A program made the translations under genes and the position numbers. From Streptomyces sp. MUM 2J (GTDB lineage: Bacteria; Actinomycetota; Actinomycetes; Streptomycetales; Streptomycetaceae): a DNA stretch of 64,000 nucleotides. Positions 39,795-48,505 of the stretch are shown here, one piece after another. Every line of letters starts with the position of its first letter. The first letter of the stretch is position 1. The DNA lies in contig NZ_JADWYM010000033.1 of assembly GCF_022414535.1 (NCBI RefSeq), positions 1-64,000 on the forward strand. Direction: 5' to 3'. Below the pieces are notes generated by a model. The model worked only from the letters and a program-made list of their open reading frames with translations, searched no databases and was not told the DNA's origin.

Positions 39795-40817
39795 GTGGCC
39801 AAGGTGACTAGGGACGATGTGGCGCGACTGGCGGGGACTTCCACCGCCGTGGTCAGCTATGTCATCAACAACGGACCCCGGCCGGTCGCCCCGGCCACGC
39901 GCGAGCGCGTCCTCGCCGCGATCAAGGAGCTGGGGTACCGGCCCGACCGGGTCGCCCAGGCGATGGCGTCACGGCGCACCGACCTCATAGGCCTGATCAT
40001 CCCCGACGCCCGCCAGCCCTTCTTCGGGGAGATGGCGCACGCCGTCGAGTGGGCTGCCGCCGAGCGCGGAAAGATGGTGCTGGTCGGCAACACCGACTAC
40101 GTCGGCGAACGCGAGGTGCACTACCTGCGGGCCTTCCTGGGCATGCGGGTCTCCGGCCTGATCCTCGTCTCACACGCGCTGAACGACCTCGCCGCCGCCG
40201 AGATCGAGGCCTGGGACGCCCGCGTGGTGCTGCTGCACGAGCGGCCCGAGGCCATCGACGACGTCGCGGTGGTCACCGACGACCTCGGCGGCGCCCAGCT
40301 CGCCGTGCGGCACCTGCTGGAGCACGGCCACGCGTACGTGGCCTGTATGGGCGGCACCGCCGAGACCCCGGCGGTCGGCGACCCGGTCTCCGACCACGTC
40401 GAGGGCTGGCGGCGTGCCATGGACGAGGCGGGCATATCCACCGAGGGCCGGCTGTTCGAGGCGCCGTACAACCGCTACGACGCCTATCGGATCGCCCTGG
40501 AGATCCTCTCCGGCCCGAACCGGCCGCCCGCGGTCTTCTGCTCCACCGACGACCAGGCGCTCGGCGTGCTCCGCGCCGCCCGCGAGCTGCGCATCGACGT
40601 GCCGGGGGAGCTGGCGGTGGCCGGCTTCGACGACATCAAGGAGGCCGCGCTGGCGGACCCGCCGCTGACGACGGTCGCCTCGGACCGGTCGGCGATGGCC
40701 CGCGCCGCGGTCGACCTCGTCCTCGACGACGGGCTGCGGGTGGCCGGATCACGACGCGAGCGGCTGAAGGTGTTCCCGTCGCGGCTGGTGGTACGGGGGT
40801 CCTGCGGCTGCGGGTGA
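39795..40817 (+). CDS. LacI-family transcriptional regulator
   Basis: The 340-aa product has a LacI helix-turn-helix and hinge at residues 2-60 (TRDDVARLAGTSTAVVSYVIN) and a periplasmic-binding-protein-like effector domain at about 63-335. The GTG at 39795 lies 6 nt after TAGACT (39783-39788), so the transcript is probably leaderless. The sugar ligand and target are not evident; no sugar transporter genes are adjacent. It follows glnR by 119 bp. Confidence 0.88.
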   Translation: MAKVTRDDVARLAGTSTAVVSYVINNGPRPVAPATRERVLAAIKELGYRPDRVAQAMASRRTDLIGLIIPDARQPFFGEMAHAVEWAAAERGKMVLVGNTDYVGEREVHYLRAFLGMRVSGLILVSHALNDLAAAEIEAWDARVVLLHERPEAIDDVAVVTDDLGGAQLAVRHLLEHGHAYVACMGGTAETPAVGDPVSDHVEGWRRAMDEAGISTEGRLFEAPYNRYDAYRIALEILSGPNRPPAVFCSTDDQALGVLRAARELRIDVPGELAVAGFDDIKEAALADPPLTTVASDRSAMARAAVDLVLDDGLRVAGSRRERLKVFPSRLVVRGSCGCG

Positions 40818-41197
40818 GCCCCCGGGGAGATCCCGCGTGACCAGCGCCGCCGCCGGAGCCCGGCCACAACCCTCCGGGGAGCTTCGGGGACGGGGAAGTC
40901 CTTCAGGCATCAGGGAGTCCTTCGGGCGTCGGGGAGCCCTCCGAGGAGGCCTTTCGGGGCTCCGGCCGGGAGCACCGGGAGCCTTCCCGCGTGCCGGCTC
41001 CTTCGACGGGACTTCGGCCGTGCGGTTCCGGGGGGCACCAGGACCGCCCCGGGCTTTCGCCGGGTGCTGTCCGAGAGGTGCACCAGAGCTGCGCAGGAGC
41101 AGCCGAGGGCGGGCTTCATATCGGGCATACGAGGTTCTGCCGGGCTTCTCAGACAGGACTCAGGAAGCTCTCATGGTCGGTGACGAAGCTCGGTGGC
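40818..41197. other. intergenic region with short imperfect repeats
   Basis: This 380-bp gap holds four imperfect repeats of about 19-20 bp at 40875-40949 (GGGGAAGTCCTTCAGGCATC type), perhaps several small hairpins. The remainder is GC-rich with no supported gene. The promoter of the protease gene is presumably near 41100-41180. Confidence 0.5.
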
Positions 41198-42283
41198 ATG
41201 TCCGAGAGCTTTCGCCGCAGCGGCGACCACGACTCCCCGTACCAGGGGGCCCAGCAGCCCGACCCGAACGCCTGGCAGCACGGCTCCTCGCCCGTGAACC
41301 CCGAGTGGCCGCCCCCGCCGCCGTACCGCCCGGCGACGGGAACCGGTGAGCCCGGGACTCCCGCGACCGCCCCCACCACGCTCCTGACGGAGCCCGCCGC
41401 CCGCACCCACCGCGCGCGGCGCACCCGCGGACCGGTCGGTCTGCTGGCCGCCGTGGCGATCGTGGCCGCGGCGATCGGCGGCGGCACGGCCTATGGCATC
41501 CAGGAGCTCACCGGCAAGAACGGCACCGCCGCGAGCAGCACCGCCACCACCGTCGTGCCCTCCAGCAAGAAGGGCGACATCGCGGCGATCGCCGCGGCGG
41601 TCTCCCCGAGCATCGTCGAGGTCAAAGCGGCCCTGCCCGACGGTTCCTCCACCGGCTCCGGCGTGATCATCACCTCCGACGGCGAGATCCTCACCAACAA
41701 CCACGTCATCTCCGGCGCCTCGCAGATCAAGGTCTCCACCAGCGACGGCAGGCAGTACACCGCCGACGTCCTCGGCACCGACAGCAAGAAGGACCTCGCA
41801 CTGATCAAGTTGCAGGGCGCCTCGGGCCTGAAGACGGCGACGCTCGGCGACTCCTCCGGTCTCCAGGTCGGCGACACGGTCGTGGCGATCGGCTCACCGG
41901 AAGGCCTGACCGGCACCGTGACCAGCGGCATCGTCTCGGCACTCGACCGGGACGTGACCGTCTCCACCGACGAGACCCCGGGGCAGCAGGGCGGCGGCGG
42001 TCGCTGGCCGTTCGAGTTCGGCGGCCGCCAGTTCAACGGCGACACCGGCTCCTCCACGACGACGTACAAGGCGATCCAGACCGACGCGTCCCTGAACCCG
42101 GGCAACTCCGGTGGCGCGCTGATCGACATGAACGGCCGCGTCATCGGCATCAACTCGGCGATGTACTCGGCCGGCGCAGGCTCCTCCTCCTCGGACGCCG
42201 GCAGCGTGGGCCTGGGCTTCGCCATCCCCGTCGACACCGTCAAGGCGGACCTGGCCGCACTGCGCTCGGGCTCGCAGAGCTGA
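41198..42283 (+). CDS. membrane-anchored HtrA/DegP-like serine protease
   Basis: The 361-aa product from ATG 41198 (GTG 41180 is an alternative) has a Pro-rich cytoplasmic N-terminus, one transmembrane helix (about residues 75-98) and an extracellular trypsin-like domain. The triad is visible: His in LTNNHVIS, Asp in KKDLALIKL, Ser in NPGNSGGAL. The C-terminal PDZ domain usual in HtrA is absent; the protein ends soon after the protease domain. With the two-component genes just downstream it resembles the mycobacterial mprAB-pepD arrangement, suggesting an envelope-stress protease. Confidence 0.87.
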   Translation: MSESFRRSGDHDSPYQGAQQPDPNAWQHGSSPVNPEWPPPPPYRPATGTGEPGTPATAPTTLLTEPAARTHRARRTRGPVGLLAAVAIVAAAIGGGTAYGIQELTGKNGTAASSTATTVVPSSKKGDIAAIAAAVSPSIVEVKAALPDGSSTGSGVIITSDGEILTNNHVISGASQIKVSTSDGRQYTADVLGTDSKKDLALIKLQGASGLKTATLGDSSGLQVGDTVVAIGSPEGLTGTVTSGIVSALDRDVTVSTDETPGQQGGGGRWPFEFGGRQFNGDTGSSTTTYKAIQTDASLNPGNSGGALIDMNGRVIGINSAMYSAGAGSSSSDAGSVGLGFAIPVDTVKADLAALRSGSQS

Positions 42284-42447
42284 TCGGCGAGCCCGCGGCG
42301 AGGAGCGCCCGCCGGGCAGAGCCGGATCCACACCACCGGACTCGTGGAACCGGGCCCCGGAGCCGGCCCCGTGGAGCCGGACCCCCCGAAGGCTGGCCCG
42401 CACGACCTGACCCACGCGCCCGGACCACAGAGCCGAAGGAGGCTCCC

Positions 42448-42726
42448 GTGATCAAGCAGGTTTCGCACACCGTGCCCGGCACCGACCCGGCCGGCACCGC
42501 CCTGGCCCTGAAGGTGGCCGGCGACCTCCACGCGCCGACCACGTCAGCCCCGTCCCCCACCCCCACGACGACCGCGGCCCCGTCCGCCGCGCCCACCGCA
42601 CTGGCCGCGCAGGCGCGACCCGCCGAGGTCGCGGGCCCCGTTCCGGCGGCGCCGCGCTCCGCCGCGACGCCCCGGACGCACCGCCGCGAGGTGCCGCTGA
42701 AGCGGCGGACGGCGGTCCGCGGCTGA
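42448..42726 (+). CDS. small Ala/Pro-rich protein of unknown function
   Basis: The 92-aa frame starts at a GTG with AAGGAGG 7 nt upstream and begins MIKQVSHTVPGTDPAGTALA. The middle is low-complexity Pro/Ala/Thr and the end is basic (PLKRRTAVRG). The strong SD supports translation, but composition gives no family. It lies between the protease and the response regulator on the same strand. Confidence 0.5.
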   Translation: MIKQVSHTVPGTDPAGTALALKVAGDLHAPTTSAPSPTPTTTAAPSAAPTALAAQARPAEVAGPVPAAPRSAATPRTHRREVPLKRRTAVRG

Positions 42727-42838
42727 CACCCCGGCGTCCCACGGCCGCCACACCCGGACCTTGGCCGGGCGCGCCGTCGGCATGCGAGGCTGAGAACGGC
42801 CCCCGACCACCCCACCGCACCCCGAGGAACCGCCACCG

Positions 42839-43573
42839 ATGAGCCCCGCCGAAGGCGACCGTGACATCCAGCGCATCCTGATCGTCGACGACGAGCCCGC
42901 GGTGCGCGAAGCGCTCCAGCGCAGCCTCGCCTTCGAGGGGTACGACACCGAGGTCGCCGTCGACGGCGCCGACGCGCTGGAGAAGGCGTCGGCGTACCGG
43001 CCCGACCTGGTCGTCCTCGACATCCAGATGCCCCGCATGGACGGTCTGACCGCCGCCCGCCGCATCCGCGGCGCCGGGGACACGACCCCGATCCTGATGC
43101 TGACGGCCCGCGACACCGTCGGCGACCGGGTGACCGGCCTGGACGCCGGAGCGGACGACTACCTGGTCAAACCGTTCGAGCTGGACGAGCTGTTCGCCCG
43201 CATCCGCGCGCTGCTGCGGCGCAGTTCCTACGCCGCGGCCGTCGCGGCGGCGGCCGAGGAGGACGACGTCCTCTCCTTCGCCGACCTGCGCATGGACCTC
43301 GCCACCCGCGAGGTCACGCGGGCCGGCCGGCCGGTGGAGCTGACGCGCACCGAGTTCAGCCTGCTGGAGATGTTCATGGCGCACCCGCGCCAGGTGCTCA
43401 CCCGCGAGCAGATCCTGAAGGCGGTGTGGGGCTTCGACTTCGAGCCGAGCTCCAACTCCCTGGACGTGTACGTCATGTACCTGCGCCGCAAGACGGAGGC
43501 GGGCGGCGAGCCGCGGCTGGTGCACACCGTGCGGGGCGTCGGGTACGTACTGCGACAGGGCGGGGCCGAGTGA
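42839..43573 (+). CDS. OmpR/PhoB-type response regulator (MprA-like)
   Basis: The 244-aa product has a receiver domain at residues 10-125, with Asp17/Asp18, phosphoacceptor Asp61 (VVLDIQMPRMDG) and the conserved Lys in YLVKPF. The winged-helix effector is at about 145-240 (ELTRTEFSLLEMFMAHPRQVLTR). It overlaps the histidine kinase gene by 4 nt, so the two are partners. Likely targets include the adjacent HtrA-like protease gene, by analogy with MprA. Confidence 0.9.
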   Translation: MSPAEGDRDIQRILIVDDEPAVREALQRSLAFEGYDTEVAVDGADALEKASAYRPDLVVLDIQMPRMDGLTAARRIRGAGDTTPILMLTARDTVGDRVTGLDAGADDYLVKPFELDELFARIRALLRRSSYAAAVAAAAEEDDVLSFADLRMDLATREVTRAGRPVELTRTEFSLLEMFMAHPRQVLTREQILKAVWGFDFEPSSNSLDVYVMYLRRKTEAGGEPRLVHTVRGVGYVLRQGGAE

Positions 43574-45048
43574 ACAGAGTCGTCCGCCGGTTCCGGACCC
43601 TCCCGATCCGTTCACGGCTCGCCCTGCTGGTCGCGGCGGCCGTCGCGTTCGCCGTGGCAGCGGTGTCGGTGACCTGCTGGTTCATCGTGAGGGGCAAGCT
43701 GTACGGCGAGCTCGACAGCGATCTGCACTCGGCGGCGGCCCGCCCGGTGCAGCAGGCCCTGTTCCTGGAGGCCATCGGCAGCTGCTCGCAGACGCCCCCG
43801 ACCTCACGGCCGTTCGGCCCCCGGGTCCGGGGCTACTCCCAGATCGTGCAGGCCAACGGGACCGTCTGCGTCTTCCCCGGCGCCAACGGCACGGTGAAGA
43901 TCACCGAGAGCGACAAGGCCGTGGCCGAGCATCCGGACCAGGATCACGAACGGATCCGCAACGGCACCGACACCGACGGCCATCCCGTCCGCGTGCTGAC
44001 CACGGCGCTCGTCGTCGACGGCTCCGCCGGCCGCTACGCCGCGCAGAACGCCGCCCTGCTCATCGCCGTGCCGCTGCGCAGCACCCAGGCCACGCTCAAC
44101 GAGCTCGCGCTGCTGCTGCTCCTCCTCTCCGGCATCGGCGTCATCGGCGCCGGCGCGGCCGGCCTCGCCGTGGCCCGCGCCGGCCTGCGCCCCGTCGACA
44201 AGCTCACGGAGGCCGTCGAGCACGTGGCCCGCACCGAGGACCTGGGCATCCGCATCCCGGTGGACGAGGACAGCGAGGACGAGGTGGCCCGGCTGTCCCG
44301 CTCCTTCAACTCGATGACGTCGGCCCTGGCCAGCTCACGCGACCTGCAGCAGCAGCTGATCGCCGACGCCGGCCACGAGCTGCGGACGCCGCTGACGTCG
44401 CTGCGCACCAACATCGAGCTGCTCACCCGCAGCGAGGAGACGGGGCGTCCGATCCCGCCCGCGGACCGCAGGGCGCTGCTCACATCGGTGAAGGCGCAGA
44501 TGACCGAGCTGGCCTCGCTCATCGGCGACCTCCAGGAGCTGTCCCGCTCCCAGGGTCAGCGCGGCGAACGCGTCCAGGTGGTGGCCCTGGAGGAGACGGT
44601 GGAGGCGGCCCTGCGCCGTGCACGCCTGCGCGGCCCGGAACTGACGATCACGGCGTCGCTGGAGCCCTGGTTCGTCCGCGCGGAACCGGCTGCCCTCGAA
44701 CGCGCGGTGGTCAACATCCTCGACAACGCGGTGAAGTTCAGCCCGGGCGGCGGGGCCGTGGAGGTGCGGCTGTCCGAGGGCGTCCTCACCGTCCGCGACC
44801 ACGGCCCCGGCGTCCCGGAGGACGAACTCCCCCACGTCTTCGACCGCTTCTGGCGCTCCCCCGACGCGCGGGCCCTCCCGGGCTCGGGCCTGGGCCTGTC
44901 CATCGTCGCCCGCACGGTCCAGGAAGCGGGCGGCACGGTGGCGCTCGGCCGCGCGGAGGGCGGCGGCACGGTGGTGACGGTGCGGCTGCCGGGCGCGAAG
45001 ACGCCTCCGCCTCGGGATCCGCCCCCGGACCGGCCGCCGGCCCCGTAG
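43570..45048 (+). CDS. membrane sensor histidine kinase (MprB-like)
   Basis: The 492-aa product from GTG 43570 has TM1 (about residues 15-38), an extracytoplasmic sensor domain (about 40-175), TM2 (about 178-205), HAMP, a HisKA with phosphoacceptor His (DAGHELRTPLTSLR) and a HATPase domain (NILDNAVKFSPG, RDHGPGVPE, GSGLGLSIV). The tail is Pro-rich. It is coupled to the response regulator gene. The sensed signal is unknown; envelope stress is suggested by the neighbouring protease gene. Confidence 0.9.
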   Translation: MNRVVRRFRTLPIRSRLALLVAAAVAFAVAAVSVTCWFIVRGKLYGELDSDLHSAAARPVQQALFLEAIGSCSQTPPTSRPFGPRVRGYSQIVQANGTVCVFPGANGTVKITESDKAVAEHPDQDHERIRNGTDTDGHPVRVLTTALVVDGSAGRYAAQNAALLIAVPLRSTQATLNELALLLLLLSGIGVIGAGAAGLAVARAGLRPVDKLTEAVEHVARTEDLGIRIPVDEDSEDEVARLSRSFNSMTSALASSRDLQQQLIADAGHELRTPLTSLRTNIELLTRSEETGRPIPPADRRALLTSVKAQMTELASLIGDLQELSRSQGQRGERVQVVALEETVEAALRRARLRGPELTITASLEPWFVRAEPAALERAVVNILDNAVKFSPGGGAVEVRLSEGVLTVRDHGPGVPEDELPHVFDRFWRSPDARALPGSGLGLSIVARTVQEAGGTVALGRAEGGGTVVTVRLPGAKTPPPRDPPPDRPPAP

Positions 45049-45127
45049 GGGACGGGGCGACTGCCGGGGCCGGTCCCGGGCTGCGGCGGTGGTGGCGGGC
45101 AGGCACGGCGAGCGCGAGCGTGACCAG

Positions 45128-45157
45128 CGGCTGCGGCTGCGGCTGCGGCTGCGGCTG
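45128..45157. repeat. hexanucleotide repeat (CGGCTG)5
   Basis: Five exact CGGCTG units lie between the convergent kinase and MinD-like genes. The plus-strand frame gives Cys-Gly repeats but no credible gene. Confidence 0.85.
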
Positions 45158-45206
45158 CGATGACCGGATCGGGCCGCGGACATGCCGACGGTGGCGCGGA
45201 AGCCGC

Positions 45207-46226
45207 TCAGTGCATCGGTGCGCTCACGGCCCGCTGCATCACCTCGGCGGTCAGCCGCACGGCGGCGTCGCGGGTGCTCTGCCCCAGCATCGGCGGGTGG
45301 ATCGGACCGCCCTGGGCCAGGTGCCGGTCGTACGGCAGGGCCACGACCGGCACACCCGGCTCCCGCAGATGCGCGGCGGCGGTCTTCGCGTCGAGCGTGG
45401 CGTCCGGTGAGCCGGCGATCAGCGCGACGACGGTGGCGGCGAGCGCCGAGTGCGGCAACCGGCCCAGCCAGTCCAGCACTTGGCGGGTCCCGTGAATGCC
45501 CTCGGCGGTCATGGGCGCCACCACCACCCGCGCGTGCGCCGTGTCCATCGCGGTGCGCGCCACCTCGCCCGGCAGTGTCTCGCAGTCCGCGACCGTCACC
45601 GCGAAGTGCCGCTGCAGCCCCAGGGTCACCGTCCGGTACGTGCGCACGTCCAGCGGCGCCCCCACCCGCCCCTGGCTCGCGGGCAGCAGCCAGCCACCGT
45701 CCGCGACCGGCACCAAGTAGCCGATGATGTCGGTGAGTCGCATGCGCGGCTGGAGGATCCGGGCGAGATCCGCGACGCTCCAGCGCACGGTCTGCGCCCC
45801 CATCCGCACCGGCAGCGTGCCGAGGGCCGCGTCCGCCTCCAGCGTGAGCACGGGATCCTGACGGTAGTGGTTGAAGGTACGGCCGAGCAGAGCGGCGACG
45901 GTCGACTTGCCCACGCCACCGCGGATCGAGGTCACCGCGACGATCCGGCCGGCCCCGACCGGCCGCCGCACCTCCTGCGCGAGCCGTGCCTCCTCCGCCG
46001 CGTCCTGCCCGCCGACGGCGGCCAGCTTCCGCAGCGAACGCCCGGCCCGCTGGGGCAGGGAGTCGCCGTGCCGGGGCGGGCCGAGGGCGACGGCGAGACG
46101 GGGGTCGACGGTCGGCAGGGACTGGGGGGCCGGGGCCATGGTCGGCGACGGCGCGACGGGAGCCGGCGGCGCCGTTCCGGTCAACTGCCGCAGTACCTCC
46201 TGCTGCTGTTCCCCGCCCCCGGTCAT
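45207..46226 (-). CDS. MinD/ParA-like ATPase
   Basis: The 339-aa product has a Pro-rich N-terminus (about 1-60) followed by a P-loop ATPase. The deviant Walker A reads SIRGGVGKSTVA near residue 100, with Arg where MinD/ParA have Lys, although the second Lys (GKS) is kept. Related proteins occur with type VII secretion and septum-site functions in actinobacteria. No partner gene of those systems is nearby. The loss of the signature Lys may weaken dimer-dependent hydrolysis. Confidence 0.78.
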   Translation of the reverse strand: MTGGGEQQQEVLRQLTGTAPPAPVAPSPTMAPAPQSLPTVDPRLAVALGPPRHGDSLPQRAGRSLRKLAAVGGQDAAEEARLAQEVRRPVGAGRIVAVTSIRGGVGKSTVAALLGRTFNHYRQDPVLTLEADAALGTLPVRMGAQTVRWSVADLARILQPRMRLTDIIGYLVPVADGGWLLPASQGRVGAPLDVRTYRTVTLGLQRHFAVTVADCETLPGEVARTAMDTAHARVVVAPMTAEGIHGTRQVLDWLGRLPHSALAATVVALIAGSPDATLDAKTAAAHLREPGVPVVALPYDRHLAQGGPIHPPMLGQSTRDAAVRLTAEVMQRAVSAPMH

Positions 46227-46406
46227 GAACCAGCCTCCCTCACGTGCCCGAACCTATCACCGGCCTGCCGCGGCGCAGCAGGACCGATCCGGCTGCCGCC
46301 CCGGCCGAGGGACGGGGCGCGCCGTGCCCGCGCACCGCTGGAGGAGGGCACGACGGGGGGGCGGAGGGGTGGATGGGGCGGGAGCCGCCGGCCCGGGACG
46401 CGACAA

Positions 46407-46433
46407 GGGCCCGGGAGGCTGTCTCCCGGGCCC
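46407..46433 (-). terminator. strong hairpin after the 5'-nucleotidase gene
   Basis: GGGCCCGGGAG (46407-46417) pairs perfectly with CTCCCGGGCCC (46423-46433) around a 5-nt loop. It lies 31 bp past the stop codon, on the downstream side. Confidence 0.75.
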
Positions 46434-46463
46434 TCGGTCACGCGCTGGAGGGGCGCCGCCCGC

Positions 46464-48275
46464 CTACTGCACGATCGTGATCCGGTCCGCTGCCGGCGGT
46501 GCGATCGGGCTGGTGGGCGAGGAGTTGGCCGTCAGGTACTGCTCCAGGGCCGTCAGGTCGTCGGTGCCGACCAGGTCGCCGGTGCCCTGGCCCAGCGTCG
46601 GGAAGCCGTCGCCGCCGCCTGCCAGGAAGCTGTTCGTCGCGACGCGGTAGGTGGCCGCCGGGTCGATCGGGGCACCGTTCAGCCGGACGGTGTCCGTGAC
46701 CACGCGGTCCTCGCCGGTCCTGGTCAGGTCCAGCGTGTACGACAGACCCGTGGACGGCTGGAGGATCCTCGGCGCAGCCGCGTTGGTGCCGCTGACCTGC
46801 TCCTTGAGGACCTGGATCAGCTGGGCGCCGGTGAAGTCCTGGAGGTTCACCGTGTTGGAGAACGGCTGGACCGTGAAGCCCTCCGCGTACGTCACCACGC
46901 CGTCGCCCTCACTGCCCTTGGCCGCGTAGGTCAGACCGGCCCGGACACCGCCCGGGTTCATCAGCGCCAGGTCCGTCGACGGGTCCAGGGTTCTGGCGTA
47001 CGCGAGCTGGGCATCCGCGATCAGGTCGCCCATCGGGGACTCCGTGCCCGTGTTGGGGACGTCCGAGGCGATGTAGCCGATGGGACGGTTGCCGATCGGG
47101 GCGGCGAGGGCGTTCCACCTGCCGATCAGGCAGGTCATGTCCGCCGCCTTGGGGACGTCACGGGTGACCGCGCGGTTCGCCGACTTCACCGACGTGCGGA
47201 CGATGTCACGGGTCCGGCGGTCGTACGTCAGCGTCGTGTCGGTGTAGAGGCGGCCGTAGGACGCGGCCGACGTCACCATGCGGGGACGGCCCGCCGGGTC
47301 GGGGATCGTGCAGACGTACGCCCGGTGGGTGTGCCCCGTCACCAGCGCGTCGACCGCCGGCGTGATGTTCTTGGCGATGTCGACGATGGGGCCGGAGATC
47401 CCGTCACCCGCGCCCGACGCGTCACAGTCGTAGTTGTACGACGAGGACGCCGGGTAGCCGCCCTCGTGGATGAGGGCCACGATCGACTGCACGCCCTGTC
47501 GCTGCAGCACCCTGGCGTACTTGTTGATGGTCTCGACCTCGTCCTTGAAGGTCAGGCCCTTGACGCCGTCGGCGGAGACGATGCCCGGGGTGCCCTCCAG
47601 GGTGACGCCGATGAACCCGATCTTGATGCCGCCCTTCCGCCAGACCCAGTAGGGCTTGAGGATCGGCTTGCCCGTCGCGTCGTCGAGGACGTTCGCCGCG
47701 AGGTAGGGGAAGTCGGCGCCCGCGAAACCGTCCTCGGTGGAGCAGCCGTCCGTGGGGTGGCAGCCGCCGTTCTGCAGGCGGGCCAGCTCCGTCGAGCCCT
47801 CGTCGAACTCGTGGTTGCCCACGGAGGTGACGTCCAGGTCCAGCTTGTTCAGCGCCTCGATGGTGGGCTCGTCGTGGAACAGGCCCGACAGCAGCGGCGA
47901 CGCGCCGACCATGTCGCCGGCCGCCGCGGTGATGGAATAGCGGTGGCCCTGGCGGGCCTCGCGGAGGTGCGTGGCCAGGTACTCCATGCCTCCCGCGTCG
48001 ACCGTCTTCGTCGTGCCGTCCGGCTGCAGCTCGGTGACGCGGCCGGAGGACCCGGACGGCGGTTCGAGGTTGCCGTGCAGGTCGTTGAAGGACAGCAGCT
48101 GTACGTCCTGGTAGCGGCCCGGCCGGTGGCCGCCCGGCTTTCCGTGGTTCTCACCCGCCGCCGCCGTGCCGGGCAGCGCCGCGGCGAGCGCGCCGGCGGT
48201 GACGAGGCCGACGGCGGCCGCGGCGAGCCGGCGGTACGTACGACGTCTGGGCTTCGGCTGTGCTGTGGCTGACAA
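46464..48275 (-). CDS. secreted 5'-nucleotidase / 2',3'-cyclic phosphodiesterase-like enzyme
   Basis: The 603-aa product from TTG 48275 (GGGGGG upstream) has a signal peptide (about residues 8-40), a metallophosphatase domain (about 48-330: LLSFNDLHGNLEP, VGNHEFDEGS, ALVTGHTHRAY) and a 5'-nucleotidase C-terminal domain (about 370-580: NPGGVRAGL, FLAGGGDGFP). It releases phosphate from extracellular nucleotides. The gene belongs functionally with the phosphate-scavenging genes later in the window, although no clear PHO box was seen upstream. Confidence 0.9.
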   Translation of the reverse strand: MSATAQPKPRRRTYRRLAAAAVGLVTAGALAAALPGTAAAGENHGKPGGHRPGRYQDVQLLSFNDLHGNLEPPSGSSGRVTELQPDGTTKTVDAGGMEYLATHLREARQGHRYSITAAAGDMVGASPLLSGLFHDEPTIEALNKLDLDVTSVGNHEFDEGSTELARLQNGGCHPTDGCSTEDGFAGADFPYLAANVLDDATGKPILKPYWVWRKGGIKIGFIGVTLEGTPGIVSADGVKGLTFKDEVETINKYARVLQRQGVQSIVALIHEGGYPASSSYNYDCDASGAGDGISGPIVDIAKNITPAVDALVTGHTHRAYVCTIPDPAGRPRMVTSAASYGRLYTDTTLTYDRRTRDIVRTSVKSANRAVTRDVPKAADMTCLIGRWNALAAPIGNRPIGYIASDVPNTGTESPMGDLIADAQLAYARTLDPSTDLALMNPGGVRAGLTYAAKGSEGDGVVTYAEGFTVQPFSNTVNLQDFTGAQLIQVLKEQVSGTNAAAPRILQPSTGLSYTLDLTRTGEDRVVTDTVRLNGAPIDPAATYRVATNSFLAGGGDGFPTLGQGTGDLVGTDDLTALEQYLTANSSPTSPIAPPAADRITIVQ

Positions 48276-48505
48276 AGTCGCCCCCCTGTGGGTCGTCTGC
48301 GCCCTCGTGACCGGGCGTGGCGGTGCGCGCCACCTGGTCCCGTGGCTCTGCCGGGCCCTTCGGAAAATGCCGAGACGGGCCCTGTTCCGGGCGCAGCCTA
48401 GAGTCAACGCGCGTAGCACGACAGGGGGTTCGGGGTTACATCCTGGTTTCCCTTTGCCCTCCGCCTGCCGACACTTTGGGGTCTCCTCCCTTTACGCTCG
48501 TACGC

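Noticed and set aside
45120..45410. ORF starting with Cys-Gly repeats at the hexanucleotide repeat
   Set aside because: Produced by the CGGCTG repeat and then antisense to the MinD-like gene.
45450..48272. 940-residue plus-strand open frame
   Set aside because: It is antisense to the MinD-like and 5'-nucleotidase genes; composition is a GC-driven shadow with no domain.
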